Source of the DNA: Flavobacteriaceae bacterium
Lineage (GTDB): Bacteria > Bacteroidota > Bacteroidia > Flavobacteriales > Flavobacteriaceae
Length of the DNA: 64,000 nt
Assembly (NCBI GenBank): GCA_028284745.1
Contig: JANQRC010000017.1
Span: 169,380-233,379, forward strand
Direction of reading: 5' to 3'
Shown here: positions 52,666-61,196 of the stretch, piece by piece
How the letters are laid out: each line of letters opens with the position of its first letter
Numbering within the stretch: the first letter of the stretch is position 1
Translations under genes and position numbers: made by a program
The notes under the pieces: generated by a model
What the model was told of the DNA's origin: nothing
What the model saw: the letters and a program-made list of their open reading frames with translations, nothing else
Database searches by the model: none

Positions 52666-53630
52666 TATCCTACCTTCTTTCGCACTCTGGCCAAGACGTT
52701 GTTGGCCACTACTTTTGCCTTATCAGCGCCAATGGCAAGTGCAGTATCAATTTCATGGGGGTTTTCCATAAAATGATCGAACCTTTTTCGCGGTTCAGCG
52801 AAGCGATCGGATAACAACTCAAAAAGCGCTTGCTTGGCATGCCCGTACCCATAGCCGCCACCTTCGTAATTGCCTTTCATCGTTTCAATTTGTGCTTCAT
52901 CAGCAACCAGCTGATACAAGGCGAAGACATTGCACGTTCTCCAGTCTTTAGGGGCTTCCAGCGGCGTGCTATCGGTCTCGATACTCATCACCTGTTTGCG
53001 TAATTTCTTATCTGGCAAGAACAAGGTTATCGTATTCCCTTTGCTTTTGCTCATTTTTTGCCCATCGGAGCCGGGCACATGCATGGTTTCTCTTTGCAAC
53101 CTGGTCTCTGGCAACACAAAAGTCTCGCCCATCTTGGCATGAAAACGCGAGGCAACATCACGAGTAAACTCCAAATGCTGCTCTTGGTCTTTTCCCACGG
53201 GAACAATATCCGCATCATACAGCAAAATATCGGCGGCCATCAACATCGGGTAGGTGAACAGCCCTGCATTGACATCCTCCAAGTGATCCGCCTTGTCTTT
53301 AAAAGAGTGTGCCAACGTAAGTCGCTGGTACGGGAAAAAACAGTTAAGGTACCAAGCCAATTCGGTTACCTGTGGCACATCGCTCTGGCGGTAAAAGACC
53401 GTCTTGTCGATATCTAACCCGCAGGCCAGCCAAGCTGCTGCCGTAGCATAGGTATTTTGCCGAAGCAGCTCACCATCCTTTATCTGAGTGAGCGAGTGCA
53501 TATCGGCGATGAACAAAAAAGATTCGTTTTGAGGGTCAAGAGACATCTCTACCGCAGGCAGGACGGCTCCCAAAAGATTGCCCAAATGAGGAACTCCTGT
53601 ACTTTGTACACCAGTAAGTATTCGCGCCAT
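52662..53630 (-). CDS. trpS: Tryptophanyl-tRNA synthetase
   Basis: Charges tRNA-Trp. A class I synthetase of 322 residues with the HIGH-equivalent PHLGN at 14-18 and the KMSKS loop in SDGQKMSKSKGN. Length is normal. It converges with dprA (4-base overlap) and diverges from the acyltransferase gene. Confidence 0.96.
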   Translation of the reverse strand: MARILTGVQSTGVPHLGNLLGAVLPAVEMSLDPQNESFLFIADMHSLTQIKDGELLRQNTYATAAAWLACGLDIDKTVFYRQSDVPQVTELAWYLNCFFPYQRLTLAHSFKDKADHLEDVNAGLFTYPMLMAADILLYDADIVPVGKDQEQHLEFTRDVASRFHAKMGETFVLPETRLQRETMHVPGSDGQKMSKSKGNTITLFLPDKKLRKQVMSIETDSTPLEAPKDWRTCNVFALYQLVADEAQIETMKGNYEGGGYGYGHAKQALFELLSDRFAEPRKRFDHFMENPHEIDTALAIGADKAKVVANNVLARVRKKVGY

Positions 53631-53653
53631 GAAAGCGATTTTTCAAATTTCAG

Positions 53654-53695
53654 CAAAGGTAAATGTTTTAAGACATTTTCATTTCTGTATTTTTG
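53654..53695. promoter_or_regulatory. Divergent trpS and plsC promoters
   Basis: Minus strand 53661-53654 reads TACCTTTG (trpS) and plus strand 53688-53695 reads TATTTTTG (acyltransferase); both match TAnnTTTG. The plus-strand element ends 7 bases before the ATG at 53703, so that leader would be very short. Confidence 0.6.
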
Positions 53696-53702
53696 GCCTC
53701 GT

Positions 53703-54455
53703 ATGAAGCGTGTAAAAGGAGTCTTATACATACTTTGGCGGGTTTGGTTCTATATTCTTGTAGCGCTGCCCATCATTGTATTCTTTCCTGTATTGCTCGT
53801 CCTTTCCTCCAGAGAGCAATGGTACCCGCAATTCTTTTGGATGGCACGAAATGTATGGGCAAATACCATTTTATACGGAATGGGCTTTTTGCCTAGGATC
53901 TCTTTTGAAGAAAAGCTAGAGAAGAAAAAAAGCTACATGCTAGTGGGCAACCATACCAGCATGGCAGACATCATGATGATGCTCAAGGCTTCGAAGAATC
54001 CCTTTGTCTTTGTGGGGAAGAAAGAATTGGTGAAGATCCCGATCTTTGGGTTTTTCTACAAAAGGGTAGTGATCATGGTAGACCGTACCAACGAACGAAG
54101 TCGTGCGGGGGTCTATAAGCGTGCCAAGGCCAGGCTAGATAGCGGACTAAGCATCTGCATCTTCCCGGAAGGCGGCGTGCCTGACGAGTCATTGCTGTTA
54201 GACGCCTTCAAGGATGGGGCCTTCAAGTTGGCAGTCGAATACCAGATCCCCATTGTTCCTGTGACCTTTCTCGATAACAAAAAGCGCTTTCCATGGACCT
54301 TCTTTGCGGGAAGCATGGGAAAAATGCGCGCCAAGGTACACAAGTTCATTCCTACCAGTGGAGTAGACATTGTTTCTAAAGAAGAGATCAGAGCACTCAA
54401 CCAAAAGGCCAGGACCGTTATCTACAACACGCTGAAGAACGCTGTAGAAAAGTAG
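53703..54455 (+). CDS. plsC: 1-acylglycerol-3-phosphate acyltransferase (PlsC type)
   Basis: A 250-residue membrane acyltransferase that makes phosphatidic acid. One or two N-terminal helices, then the catalytic NHTSMAD (His84, Asp89, an HX4D motif) and the substrate-binding FPEGG. I start it at 53703: the longer frame from 53457 lies antisense to trpS and adds residues unlike the family. Confidence 0.92.
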   Translation: MKRVKGVLYILWRVWFYILVALPIIVFFPVLLVLSSREQWYPQFFWMARNVWANTILYGMGFLPRISFEEKLEKKKSYMLVGNHTSMADIMMMLKASKNPFVFVGKKELVKIPIFGFFYKRVVIMVDRTNERSRAGVYKRAKARLDSGLSICIFPEGGVPDESLLLDAFKDGAFKLAVEYQIPIVPVTFLDNKKRFPWTFFAGSMGKMRAKVHKFIPTSGVDIVSKEEIRALNQKARTVIYNTLKNAVEK

Positions 54456-54487
54456 AAGCCGTCCCGAGTATTCGGGACGGCTTCTTT
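54455..54487 (+). terminator. Intrinsic terminator after plsC
   Basis: GAAGCCGTCCCGA-GTAT-TCGGGACGGCTTC is a near-perfect 13-base stem followed by TTTT, beginning right at the plsC stop codon. It probably also works for transcripts from the opposite strand, since it stands between converging genes. Confidence 0.92.
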
Positions 54488-54530
54488 TCATCATTGCTTT
54501 CGCAACAATGCAACCTAACCAACTAAAAAA

Positions 54531-56159
54531 CTAAAATTTATAACTGACACCTGTGTACACTCCAAGCTGATAGGGTCTAAAATTGCCATCTTCTCTTGAG
54601 AAGGTGTTCAATTGATATTTGAATACGGGCTCTACATTGAGTTGTAGCTTGTTGTTGATGTTATAATCAATGCCAATACCTGCGTTGGCACTAAAGCTAA
54701 CGTCATTGAGGTTGTTGGCTTGGCCTACTTCTGTAGAAAGCGATTCCGTTTGCATGGTGACACTGTTGTCTGTCAAGAAGAGTGTGCTGGCTCCAGCGAT
54801 CACGTTGATTGCAAATGTATTGTCAACAAGTGCGTAACTCATTTCCAGAGGGACTTCCACATAATTCATCTCTTGGTTCATAGTGCCTAAAGAGCCTGTA
54901 TTGCTGATGCTAGACTCCAAGGCGACTTGACCTACAGCTCCTCTGGCACTATTGCCAGACATCAAGGTAACAGACCGTGCATTTTCATTGTAGTCTATTG
55001 TAGCGAGCGCTACTGAACTTATCTCGGGAGTTATATTTACATTTTCGGTGCCATAGCCTACCGTGACCAGGTTTACTCCAGAACGCAGGTCGAGACGCTT
55101 GCCAACAGCATACGATACATGCACGCCATAACTCATGTTAATGTCGCCAGACTTGCTATTGCTGGCAAACTGCGAGTGTATCGGAGAACCGTTTTCTAGC
55201 GTATTGAAGTAAACAGGAGCGATGGTAGGCCGTACACGCCACTTGCCGTCTTCAGCTACTACGTTCTCTAGGTCGTTGCCCTCAAAGAGTGTTTCGGTCT
55301 CTTGCTGTTTCGCAACCTCTTCTAAGGATGGCTGCTCGGGTTCTTGAGTATTCCGAGCCGCGATGTCTTCAGAAGTATCGGTACGTTTCTCCAATTCAGG
55401 TGAAAGGATCCTTTCTTTAAGGATGGAAGGGGGTGCTTGTTTTGTCACGGCATCTTCTTGCACCTTATCTTTTTCTATGGAAACCAGGCTTGAAGATGTT
55501 TTCGGGAAAGAATTCTGTGCATCATCTGCAGTAGCGACAGCTTCCTTTTCAGCTTTTTGCTGAGTTGACGTGTCATCTGAGAAAGGACCATCCTTTGAAG
55601 CTACAGCTTCACGGATCGTTGCCTGTTGGTTGTTTGAAAGAACATCAGCTTTGGATCGATCGGTTTTTGTCGAATTGTTCTCACCATCAGCAGCAGTATT
55701 GTTGGTGACCAAGGCATCACGCGTATTTCTCGCATTGTCTTTGTCGTCGAGCGATGCATTTCTTGATTCGGCAGACAATTCTTCTGGAGTATCTGAAGTC
55801 TTCTCGTCAGCAATGGCACTATTGCTGTCACTGGCATCACGTAGAACATGCTCATCAGTACTATTTTCAGAGCGTGCAGCATTCTCATTAGTAGGAAGCT
55901 CATCAGCTTCGGTCTGTTCGACGATAACCTCTTGGGGAGGGTTCTCGTCCGAAAGTGAGTTATAGCCAACAGCTACAAGCAGCACGATCGTAGCGGCGAT
56001 GCCACCATATCGCAACCACAAGGGAATTAGACCTCTGCGTTTCTTTCTCTTCTTGTCTAAGGATGTTTCAATTTGCTGCCAAACGTGTTCGTCGGGCATC
56101 GACTCAAAATCTTTGAACCGTTCTTGAAACAATCGGTCGATGTTCTTTTTCTCCTCCAT
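54531..56159 (-). CDS. Sigma-linked membrane protein with beta-barrel C-terminus
   Basis: A 542-residue protein in three parts: a charged cytoplasmic N-terminus (DRLFQERFKDFESMPDEHVW), one membrane helix (about 50-66), a long acidic low-complexity stretch (about 75-300, rich in Asp, Glu, Asn, Ser, Thr), and a C-terminal part (about 310-542) with alternating strands ending in YKF, typical of outer membrane beta-barrels of the PorT/OmpA-like type. It directly follows an ECF sigma gene with no spacer, so it is probably a regulator or effector of that sigma. How one chain spans inner membrane, periplasm and outer membrane is discussed under findings. Confidence 0.75.
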   Translation of the reverse strand: MEEKKNIDRLFQERFKDFESMPDEHVWQQIETSLDKKRKKRRGLIPLWLRYGGIAATIVLLVAVGYNSLSDENPPQEVIVEQTEADELPTNENAARSENSTDEHVLRDASDSNSAIADEKTSDTPEELSAESRNASLDDKDNARNTRDALVTNNTAADGENNSTKTDRSKADVLSNNQQATIREAVASKDGPFSDDTSTQQKAEKEAVATADDAQNSFPKTSSSLVSIEKDKVQEDAVTKQAPPSILKERILSPELEKRTDTSEDIAARNTQEPEQPSLEEVAKQQETETLFEGNDLENVVAEDGKWRVRPTIAPVYFNTLENGSPIHSQFASNSKSGDINMSYGVHVSYAVGKRLDLRSGVNLVTVGYGTENVNITPEISSVALATIDYNENARSVTLMSGNSARGAVGQVALESSISNTGSLGTMNQEMNYVEVPLEMSYALVDNTFAINVIAGASTLFLTDNSVTMQTESLSTEVGQANNLNDVSFSANAGIGIDYNINNKLQLNVEPVFKYQLNTFSREDGNFRPYQLGVYTGVSYKF

Positions 56160-56711
56160 TCAACGAATGTTTACGTTTTTTTTTTGAAGCCCTTGCAGCT
56201 TCTCAACTTTTTCTTTCAGTGCCATTCTAGCACGTGCCAGATTGGATTTTGACGTTCCCTCGGTGATGCCTAGCATATCGGCCACCTCCTTGTGCGAAAA
56301 GCCATCCAAGACGTACAGGCTAAAGACCATTCTGTAGCGATCGGGCAGTTGCTGAATACATGCCAGCAATTGGTCTATGGATGGCAAATGGTCGTCTATT
56401 GCCACGGAGACTTCACCTTCGATCTGCTCTTCACTTACAATGTTCAAAACACGCTGTGTGCGATATTGCTGCAGCACGGTGTTTATGGTGATCCTTCGCA
56501 TCCAACCTTCAAAAGAACCTTTAAAATTGAACTGCCCAATTTTATCGAAGATGGTCAAGAAGGCCTCTTGTAAGTTGTCTTCAGCCTCAGTCTTGTTGCG
56601 AGAATACTTCAGGCTAATGGCAAAAAGTTTGCTGGCAAACAACCGGTAAAGCTCAGATTGGGCCTTACGGTCTTGTTCTTTACATTGTTGTATGAGCTTT
56701 TTTAAACTCAA
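56160..56711 (-). CDS. ECF-type RNA polymerase sigma factor
   Basis: A 183-residue sigma-70 family factor with region 2 (KYSRNKTEAEDNLQEAFLTI, about 35-60, and GSFEGWMRRI) and region 4 (GFSHKEVADMLGITEGTSKS) but no regions 1 or 3, the ECF layout. The start has to be the TTG at 56711: an in-frame stop lies shortly upstream and the next Met is far inside region 2. The membrane-anchored partner gene abuts its 3' end. Confidence 0.9.
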   Translation of the reverse strand: MSLKKLIQQCKEQDRKAQSELYRLFASKLFAISLKYSRNKTEAEDNLQEAFLTIFDKIGQFNFKGSFEGWMRRITINTVLQQYRTQRVLNIVSEEQIEGEVSVAIDDHLPSIDQLLACIQQLPDRYRMVFSLYVLDGFSHKEVADMLGITEGTSKSNLARARMALKEKVEKLQGLQKKNVNIR

Positions 56712-56745
56712 GTTGTGATGGCTAGTTATAAGGTCCAGGTACTCT

Positions 56746-57153
56746 TTATTCTTCCACGGGCACTTCCACGATTAAAAAATTATCTTCCCCATTTTCATCT
56801 TGTCCTTGCCAGAATTTAAAGGTGTATGTGCCCCGATATAATGCGACAAAGTTAAAAGATACTTCTTGTGCTTGGGTGATCTCGGCACAATCCTGGTCAT
56901 CAAAGACCGTGTTTACGATCGCTACCGTTCGCTCAAGGTCAGAATTCCCAGAATAAGAAAAGTCGTAGAACAGGTAACAGTCATTAGGTCGTGTGAACGA
57001 CAACCGTATCTTGTGGCTTTCGTTTAGGGTAAATGATTCGGGCAGTTCAACGGCATCGATAGGGACAAACTCAAAGTGAAAATTATCGCCATCATCTGAT
57101 ATATCACACCCTAGCAAGGCAAATAATGTCAACAGGGCGAGCAGCTTCTTCAT
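56746..57153 (-). CDS. Small lipoprotein of unknown function
   Basis: A 135-residue lipoprotein with lipobox FALLGC (Cys16) and an Asp/Glu-rich mature part, with no domain I recognise. The repeated alternating hydrophobic pattern suggests a small beta fold. It lies upstream of the sigma gene in the same direction with a 34-base gap, and may share its transcript. Confidence 0.65.
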   Translation of the reverse strand: MKKLLALLTLFALLGCDISDDGDNFHFEFVPIDAVELPESFTLNESHKIRLSFTRPNDCYLFYDFSYSGNSDLERTVAIVNTVFDDQDCAEITQAQEVSFNFVALYRGTYTFKFWQGQDENGEDNFLIVEVPVEE

Positions 57154-57210
57154 AGCACTTCAATATTTAGAGGAAGATGAAAAGAAGCGTGAAAGGTTGC
57201 GTTTCCGCAC

Positions 57211-57236
57211 AAAAAATCCCCAGAGGGGATCTTTTT
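57211..57236 (-). terminator. recA terminator
   Basis: GATCCCC-TCT-GGGGAT followed by TTTTTTG on the minus strand, directly at the recA stop codon. The plus strand has a T run on the other side, so it could work in both directions. Confidence 0.75.
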
Positions 57237-58245
57237 AACGTTCGTTCACGATTTTTATGGCTTCTTTGATCCTGCGCTCTAATTCTTCGGCCAGTTCAGG
57301 ATTGTCGAGCAGCAAGGTCTTTACCGCATCCCTTCCTTGACCCAGCTTGGTATCGCCATAACTGAACCAAGAACCGCTTTTCTTCACGATCTCATAATCT
57401 ACTCCAAGGTCGATGATCTCGCCCGCTTTAGAGATCCCTTCACCATACATGATATCGAATTCAGCCAATCTAAAAGGAGGTGCCACCTTGTTCTTTACTA
57501 CTTTGGCGCGCGTCTTGTTCCCCATGGTCTCTCCTTGGCTGTTCTTTATCTGCGTAGAACGTCGAATATCGATACGGACCGAAGCATAGAATTTCAGTGC
57601 GTTACCACCGGTGGTCGTTTCAGGATTGCCAAACATCACCCCGATCTTCTCGCGCAACTGGTTGATGAAGACCACGGTACAGTTGGTCTTGCTGATGGTG
57701 GAAGTCAATTTTCGAAGTGCTTGCGACATCAAACGAGCATGCAACCCTACCTTGGAGTCACCCATTTCACCTTCGATCTCGCTCTTGGGCGTCAAGGCAG
57801 CCACAGAGTCGATCACCACGATGTCGATGGCACCCGAACGGATCAGGTTATCAGCGATCTCGAGTGCTTGTTCACCGTGGTCTGGCTGCGAAACGATCAG
57901 GTTATCGATATCAACGCCAAGCTTTTCAGCGTAAAAGCGGTCAAAGGCATGTTCTGCATCAATAAAGGCGGCGATGCCACCTGCCTTTTGGGCTTCGGCA
58001 ATGGCATGCAAGGTCAAGGTGGTCTTTCCAGAAGATTCTGGACCGTAGATCTCCACCACCCTTCCGCGGGGATAGCCACCCACGCCGAGTGCCAGGTCTA
58101 GTCCCAGCGACCCAGAGGGAATTACTTCTACCTCCTCGATCACCGAGTCACCCAATTTCATCACGGCGCCTTTTCCATAGGTCTTGTCCAATTTATCTAG
58201 GGTAAGCTTCAGCGCTTTTAGCTTTGCATCTTTTTCAGAGCTCAT
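57235..58245 (-). CDS. recA: Recombinase RecA
   Basis: The homologous recombination and SOS co-protease protein, 336 residues. Walker [10 protein letters not shown] begins at residue 68, and [23 protein letters not shown] plus [14 protein letters not shown] are family hallmarks. Its upstream region is the 1-kb gene-free stretch discussed separately. I see no clear SOS box there. Confidence 0.97.
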   Translation of the reverse strand: MSSEKDAKLKALKLTLDKLDKTYGKGAVMKLGDSVIEEVEVIPSGSLGLDLALGVGGYPRGRVVEIYGPESSGKTTLTLHAIAEAQKAGGIAAFIDAEHAFDRFYAEKLGVDIDNLIVSQPDHGEQALEIADNLIRSGAIDIVVIDSVAALTPKSEIEGEMGDSKVGLHARLMSQALRKLTSTISKTNCTVVFINQLREKIGVMFGNPETTTGGNALKFYASVRIDIRRSTQIKNSQGETMGNKTRAKVVKNKVAPPFRLAEFDIMYGEGISKAGEIIDLGVDYEIVKKSGSWFSYGDTKLGQGRDAVKTLLLDNPELAEELERRIKEAIKIVNER

Positions 58246-58299
58246 AGTTCTTCAAGTTGTAGATTCAACAATAGGGCTAAAATACTACATCTAAAAAGA

Positions 58300-58547
58300 G
58301 TTTACAATCGGCACGCAACCTTTTTGCAGTAGTTGCATCACATAGGAAAGCAATGCGATTTTCATCGCAGAGAATACATGTTGAAAAAGGTATCATGCAC
58401 GCCCGGTGGGTTGCTAACAGCAATGGGCGTGCTTTACGGTGGCTGGTGCGTTCGCTAGGAGTAGGTTGCTATGAAAAACGAAGAGTGAGCTAGTAACGAG
58501 CTGGTCAGTAAAGGAGCTTCACGGGAACGGAAGCTCTTTTATTTTTT
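58300..58547 (+). ncRNA. Candidate structured RNA, class unknown
   Basis: A stem GCACGCCC/GGGCGTGC (58397-58432) with an inner TTGCT/AGCAA stem is followed about 80 bases later by an intrinsic terminator with no gene in front of it. GCAACC near 58316 could also pair with GGTTGC near 58464 to close a longer structure. A terminator without an upstream coding region suggests a short transcript. I see no signature of tmRNA, RNase P RNA or SRP RNA. Confidence 0.3.
58512..58547 (+). terminator. Intrinsic terminator without an upstream gene
   Basis: GAGCTTC (58514-58520) pairs with GAAGCTC (58530-58536); C/G pairs inside the loop add stability, and TTTTATTTTTT follows. Plus strand orientation, pointing away from recA. 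Confidence 0.7.
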
Positions 58548-58550
58548 ATC

Positions 58551-58660
58551 TTGGAGGCGGCCGGTCTGATCCGCAACACCAAGATCGTGTACCCTCCCGG
58601 TGCTGAACTTCGCGACAGGCCGAAGACGCCGAAGTTCAACAAGGTGGCCGCCTGGCCCCT
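58551..58660. repeat. GC-rich nested inverted repeats
   Basis: GGCGGCC near 58555 pairs with GGCCGCC near 58646, and inside it GAACTTCG (58604) pairs with CGAAGTTC (58630), giving a nested cruciform or RNA fold. Its composition is clearly GC-richer than the adjoining recA upstream and DUF2059 upstream DNA. Confidence 0.55.
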
Positions 58661-58684
58661 CTCTTTGACAAAGCAATTGGGTCG

Positions 58685-58722
58685 AAGGCCCTGCAGCATG
58701 AAGTTGCGGGGCCTTTTCTGTG
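58685..58722 (+). terminator. Second terminator-like stem
   Basis: AAGGCCCTGC pairs with GCGGGGCCTT (one wobble pair) around an 11-base loop, followed by TTTCTG. The T run is short, so termination is uncertain. Confidence 0.4.
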
Positions 58723-59273
58723 CCCACTTCTCTGCAGGAAACCTCAATAACGTACAGACAGGGCGATGGCCTTTTGCTGACAAGAGCCTCCTCTTGTATG
58801 GACAACGTAGGTTGGATGGCCACATAAAAGAGAAGGTCATTCCCATGATGTCTCTCGCACGCTTGTTTCTATCGTTGCAGTAGTTCTTGGCCCTATCAAA
58901 CGCCCATGCGTCAGGGAATTGACATCCTACCGTGCTTGTAGAAGAATGTCTTATGCCAGCAAGAGGGATCTAAAACCTCGATAAGAAAAGTTATCAACGA
59001 TCAAATCAATTGGAAGTCAATAAGTTATAGTATTGTGCATTATATATGGGCCTTTTCCCTTACGATCAGGCAACATCGTGTAAGAAGAATGCATCATTTT
59101 TTTTGTTAGTTTTAGAGTGAAAGTCAATAGAACAAGTTCCTTCTCGCCCCTTGTACCATTAGGACTATGTCAGACTTTTGCCAAGTAACCATATTCACAA
59201 AAATGAGCAGATCGGTCATTTCAGCGATATCGATAATACCCTACATATAACATAAAATCTAACATCTTTGATA

Positions 59274-59654
59274 ATGAGAACACTATTTTCAATACTAGCA
59301 CTCACAGTATTTGCTTTCACTATTCAAGCCCAGGGCTCGGCAGCACAATTGGCAGAGCTGATCCATGGCGCTGCCATCGACCGGGCCCTGTCCCAAGCCT
59401 CCGAGATGGTGCCACAGGACCAGTTGGCGACCTTCGAGGCCAACCGGCCACAGCGCCGTAGCGAGGCCCTGCAACAGCTTGCAGGAGTCTATGCCGCCAA
59501 CTTCAATGCTGGGGAACTTGCCGAACTTGCCAACTTCTACAGCTCTGCCACGGGCCAGAAGCTGGCCTCCTTGCAACGCGGCGTGGGCCAACAGGCCGCC
59601 ATACGGTTCCAGGAGTGGCGACAACAGCTCGAGGACAATGTGATGCAACAATAA
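59274..59654 (+). CDS. DUF2059 exported protein
   Basis: A 126-residue protein with a signal peptide (MRTLFSILALTVFAFTIQAQ) and a mature helical part carrying the DUF2059 pattern FNAGELAELANFYSSATGQKL. Function of DUF2059 is unknown. I use the ATG at 59274, not the TTG at 59268. Codon use is strikingly GC-ended (CTG, GCC, GGC) compared with recA and its neighbours, as in the next two genes. Confidence 0.75.
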   Translation: MRTLFSILALTVFAFTIQAQGSAAQLAELIHGAAIDRALSQASEMVPQDQLATFEANRPQRRSEALQQLAGVYAANFNAGELAELANFYSSATGQKLASLQRGVGQQAAIRFQEWRQQLEDNVMQQ

Positions 59655-59670
59655 CCATAAAGACCCTAAA

Positions 59671-61179
59671 ATGAGATACACATTCCTTTTCGTTACAGCA
59701 ATTTCTATGTCCATGCTGGCACAGGCACAGGACATCACCACGACCGCGCTGGGCAGTGACTCAGGTACCCAAGGCCTCTACAACACCTTCATCGGCAGAA
59801 TGACGGGCAATGCCAACACGGCCAATGAGAATACCTTTCTCGGGGCCAATGCAGGCCAAAGCAATACCACGGGTATCTATAACACCTATGTGGGACGCTT
59901 GGCGGGCTCCAATGCCACTACGGGCAATTACAACACCTTTGTGGGGCGCACCTCTGGATATGGCAACACCAGCGGATACTATAACACCTTGATGGGATAC
60001 CATGCGGGCTATGACATCGCCTCTGGTTATGCCAATGTGTTCTTGGGAAGTCTAGCAGGCTTTGAGAGTGCCTCTGGGGCAAGCCATAACATCTTCCTCG
60101 GTCACCAGGCAGGCAGACTGAACCTAGATGGCGGTTACAATGTCTACATAGGCAACAGCGCAGGTTATGATGGGCAATCTGTTGTCCAGAATGTTGCCAT
60201 CGGCCATGCCGCGGGGCAGTACAACACGGCCAACAACAACACCTTTATCGGCTATCTAGCTGGGCAGTTGAATACGGTAGGCGTCAACAATACGGTCATG
60301 GGATCCCACGCAGGCAGGAACAACGACACAGGAAATTTCAACACCTTCTTGGGATATGCTGCAGGGAACAAGAACATCGATGGTATAGACAATACCTTCG
60401 TGGGAAACAATGCGGGCTTCTTCAACACAGGGAACTACAATACGTTTGTGGGCAGGCTGGCAGGCTACAATAATAGCACAGGGGAAGGCAACTCCTTCTT
60501 CGGCAGGTATGCAGGCGTTGAGAACACTACTGGCAGCAACAATACCTTTTATGGGCATGTGGCAGGCAGGTACAATCAGAGCGGCTCCTACAACACCATG
60601 CTGGGAAGGGCTGCAGGGTACTATGCAACAGGGAGCAACAATGTGTTCGTGGGTTACAACGCGGGCTACAGCGAATCGGGCGATAATCGTCTCTACATCG
60701 ACAATAGTTCCACTAGCACTCCGCTCATCTACGGCAAGTTCGACACCAACCAGCTTGGGGTCAACACCAACGAGATCCCCTCGGGCTATGCCTTTGCCGT
60801 GAAGGGAAAGACGATCACCGAGGAGGTCAAAGTGAAGCTATATGCAGATTGGGCAGATTTTGTCTTTGAGGACAGCTATGACCTTCCCACGCTACAAGAA
60901 GTAGAAAGACATATACGAGAGAAAGGCCACCTGAAGGACATTCCCTCTGCCAAAGAGGTTGCCGAGAATGGCATCCTGCTCGGGCAGATGAATGCCAAGC
61001 TGCTTCAGAAGATCGAGGAGCTTACACTCTATACCATCGAGCAGGAGAAGCAGTTAAAAGAGCAAGCTAAAGAGAACAATAGGCTTGAAGCGAGGTTGGA
61101 TGCGCAAGATCAACAAATAGTTCAGCTAAGAGCATTAGTGAGCAAGTTACTTCAATCTCAGCATACCAAAGACAAATAG
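59671..61179 (+). CDS. Exported repeat protein (18 x 17-residue NTFxG repeats)
   Basis: A 502-residue secreted protein with signal peptide (to about AQAQ). Residues 37 to about 335 consist of 18 units of 16-18 residues with consensus NT(F/Y)(V/L/I)GxxAGxxNxxGxY, probably a beta-solenoid. The C-terminal part has WADFVFEDSYDLPTLQEVE, IPSAKEVAENG and an ILLGQMNAKLLQKIEELTLY coiled coil, an arrangement seen at the C-terminus of Bacteroidota tail-fibre-like surface proteins. It lies directly before the RHS gene, so it may be displayed or exported with it. Adhesin or fibre function is inferred. Confidence 0.8.
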   Translation: MRYTFLFVTAISMSMLAQAQDITTTALGSDSGTQGLYNTFIGRMTGNANTANENTFLGANAGQSNTTGIYNTYVGRLAGSNATTGNYNTFVGRTSGYGNTSGYYNTLMGYHAGYDIASGYANVFLGSLAGFESASGASHNIFLGHQAGRLNLDGGYNVYIGNSAGYDGQSVVQNVAIGHAAGQYNTANNNTFIGYLAGQLNTVGVNNTVMGSHAGRNNDTGNFNTFLGYAAGNKNIDGIDNTFVGNNAGFFNTGNYNTFVGRLAGYNNSTGEGNSFFGRYAGVENTTGSNNTFYGHVAGRYNQSGSYNTMLGRAAGYYATGSNNVFVGYNAGYSESGDNRLYIDNSSTSTPLIYGKFDTNQLGVNTNEIPSGYAFAVKGKTITEEVKVKLYADWADFVFEDSYDLPTLQEVERHIREKGHLKDIPSAKEVAENGILLGQMNAKLLQKIEELTLYTIEQEKQLKEQAKENNRLEARLDAQDQQIVQLRALVSKLLQSQHTKDK

Positions 61180-61196
61180 TTAAAAACAGACATCGG

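Larger units (their letters stand above)
58246..59273. other. 1-kb gene-free structured region
   Basis: No convincing coding sequence in about 1 kb. It holds, from left to right, the recA upstream region, a strong hairpin at 58397, an intrinsic terminator on the plus strand at 58512, a GC-rich segment with nested inverted repeats (58551-58720), a second terminator-like stem at 58685, a 7-base stem at 58780, and then AT-rich DNA up to the DUF2059 gene. Two overlapping open frames on opposite strands (58551-58883 and 58505-58846) match no family I know. Confidence 0.6.

Noticed and set aside
53457..53702. 82-residue extension of the acyltransferase upstream of 53703
   Set aside because: It is antisense to trpS, includes the divergent promoters and does not look like PlsC N-termini.
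57337..58101. 254-codon open frame on the plus strand antisense to recA
   Set aside because: Shadow of recA codon structure; translation has no recognisable domain and recA is certain.
58246..58300. SOS box upstream of recA
   Set aside because: No sequence resembling a LexA operator could be identified with confidence.
58551..58883. 110-codon open frame (plus) and 58505-58846 (minus) in the gene-free region
   Set aside because: The two overlap on opposite strands, no family matches, and they run through hairpins and a terminator-like stem. Left as unassigned rather than called genes.
59779..60690. 51-base periodic DNA as CRISPR or satellite
   Set aside because: The period is coding: it keeps frame and gives a consistent 17-residue protein repeat.
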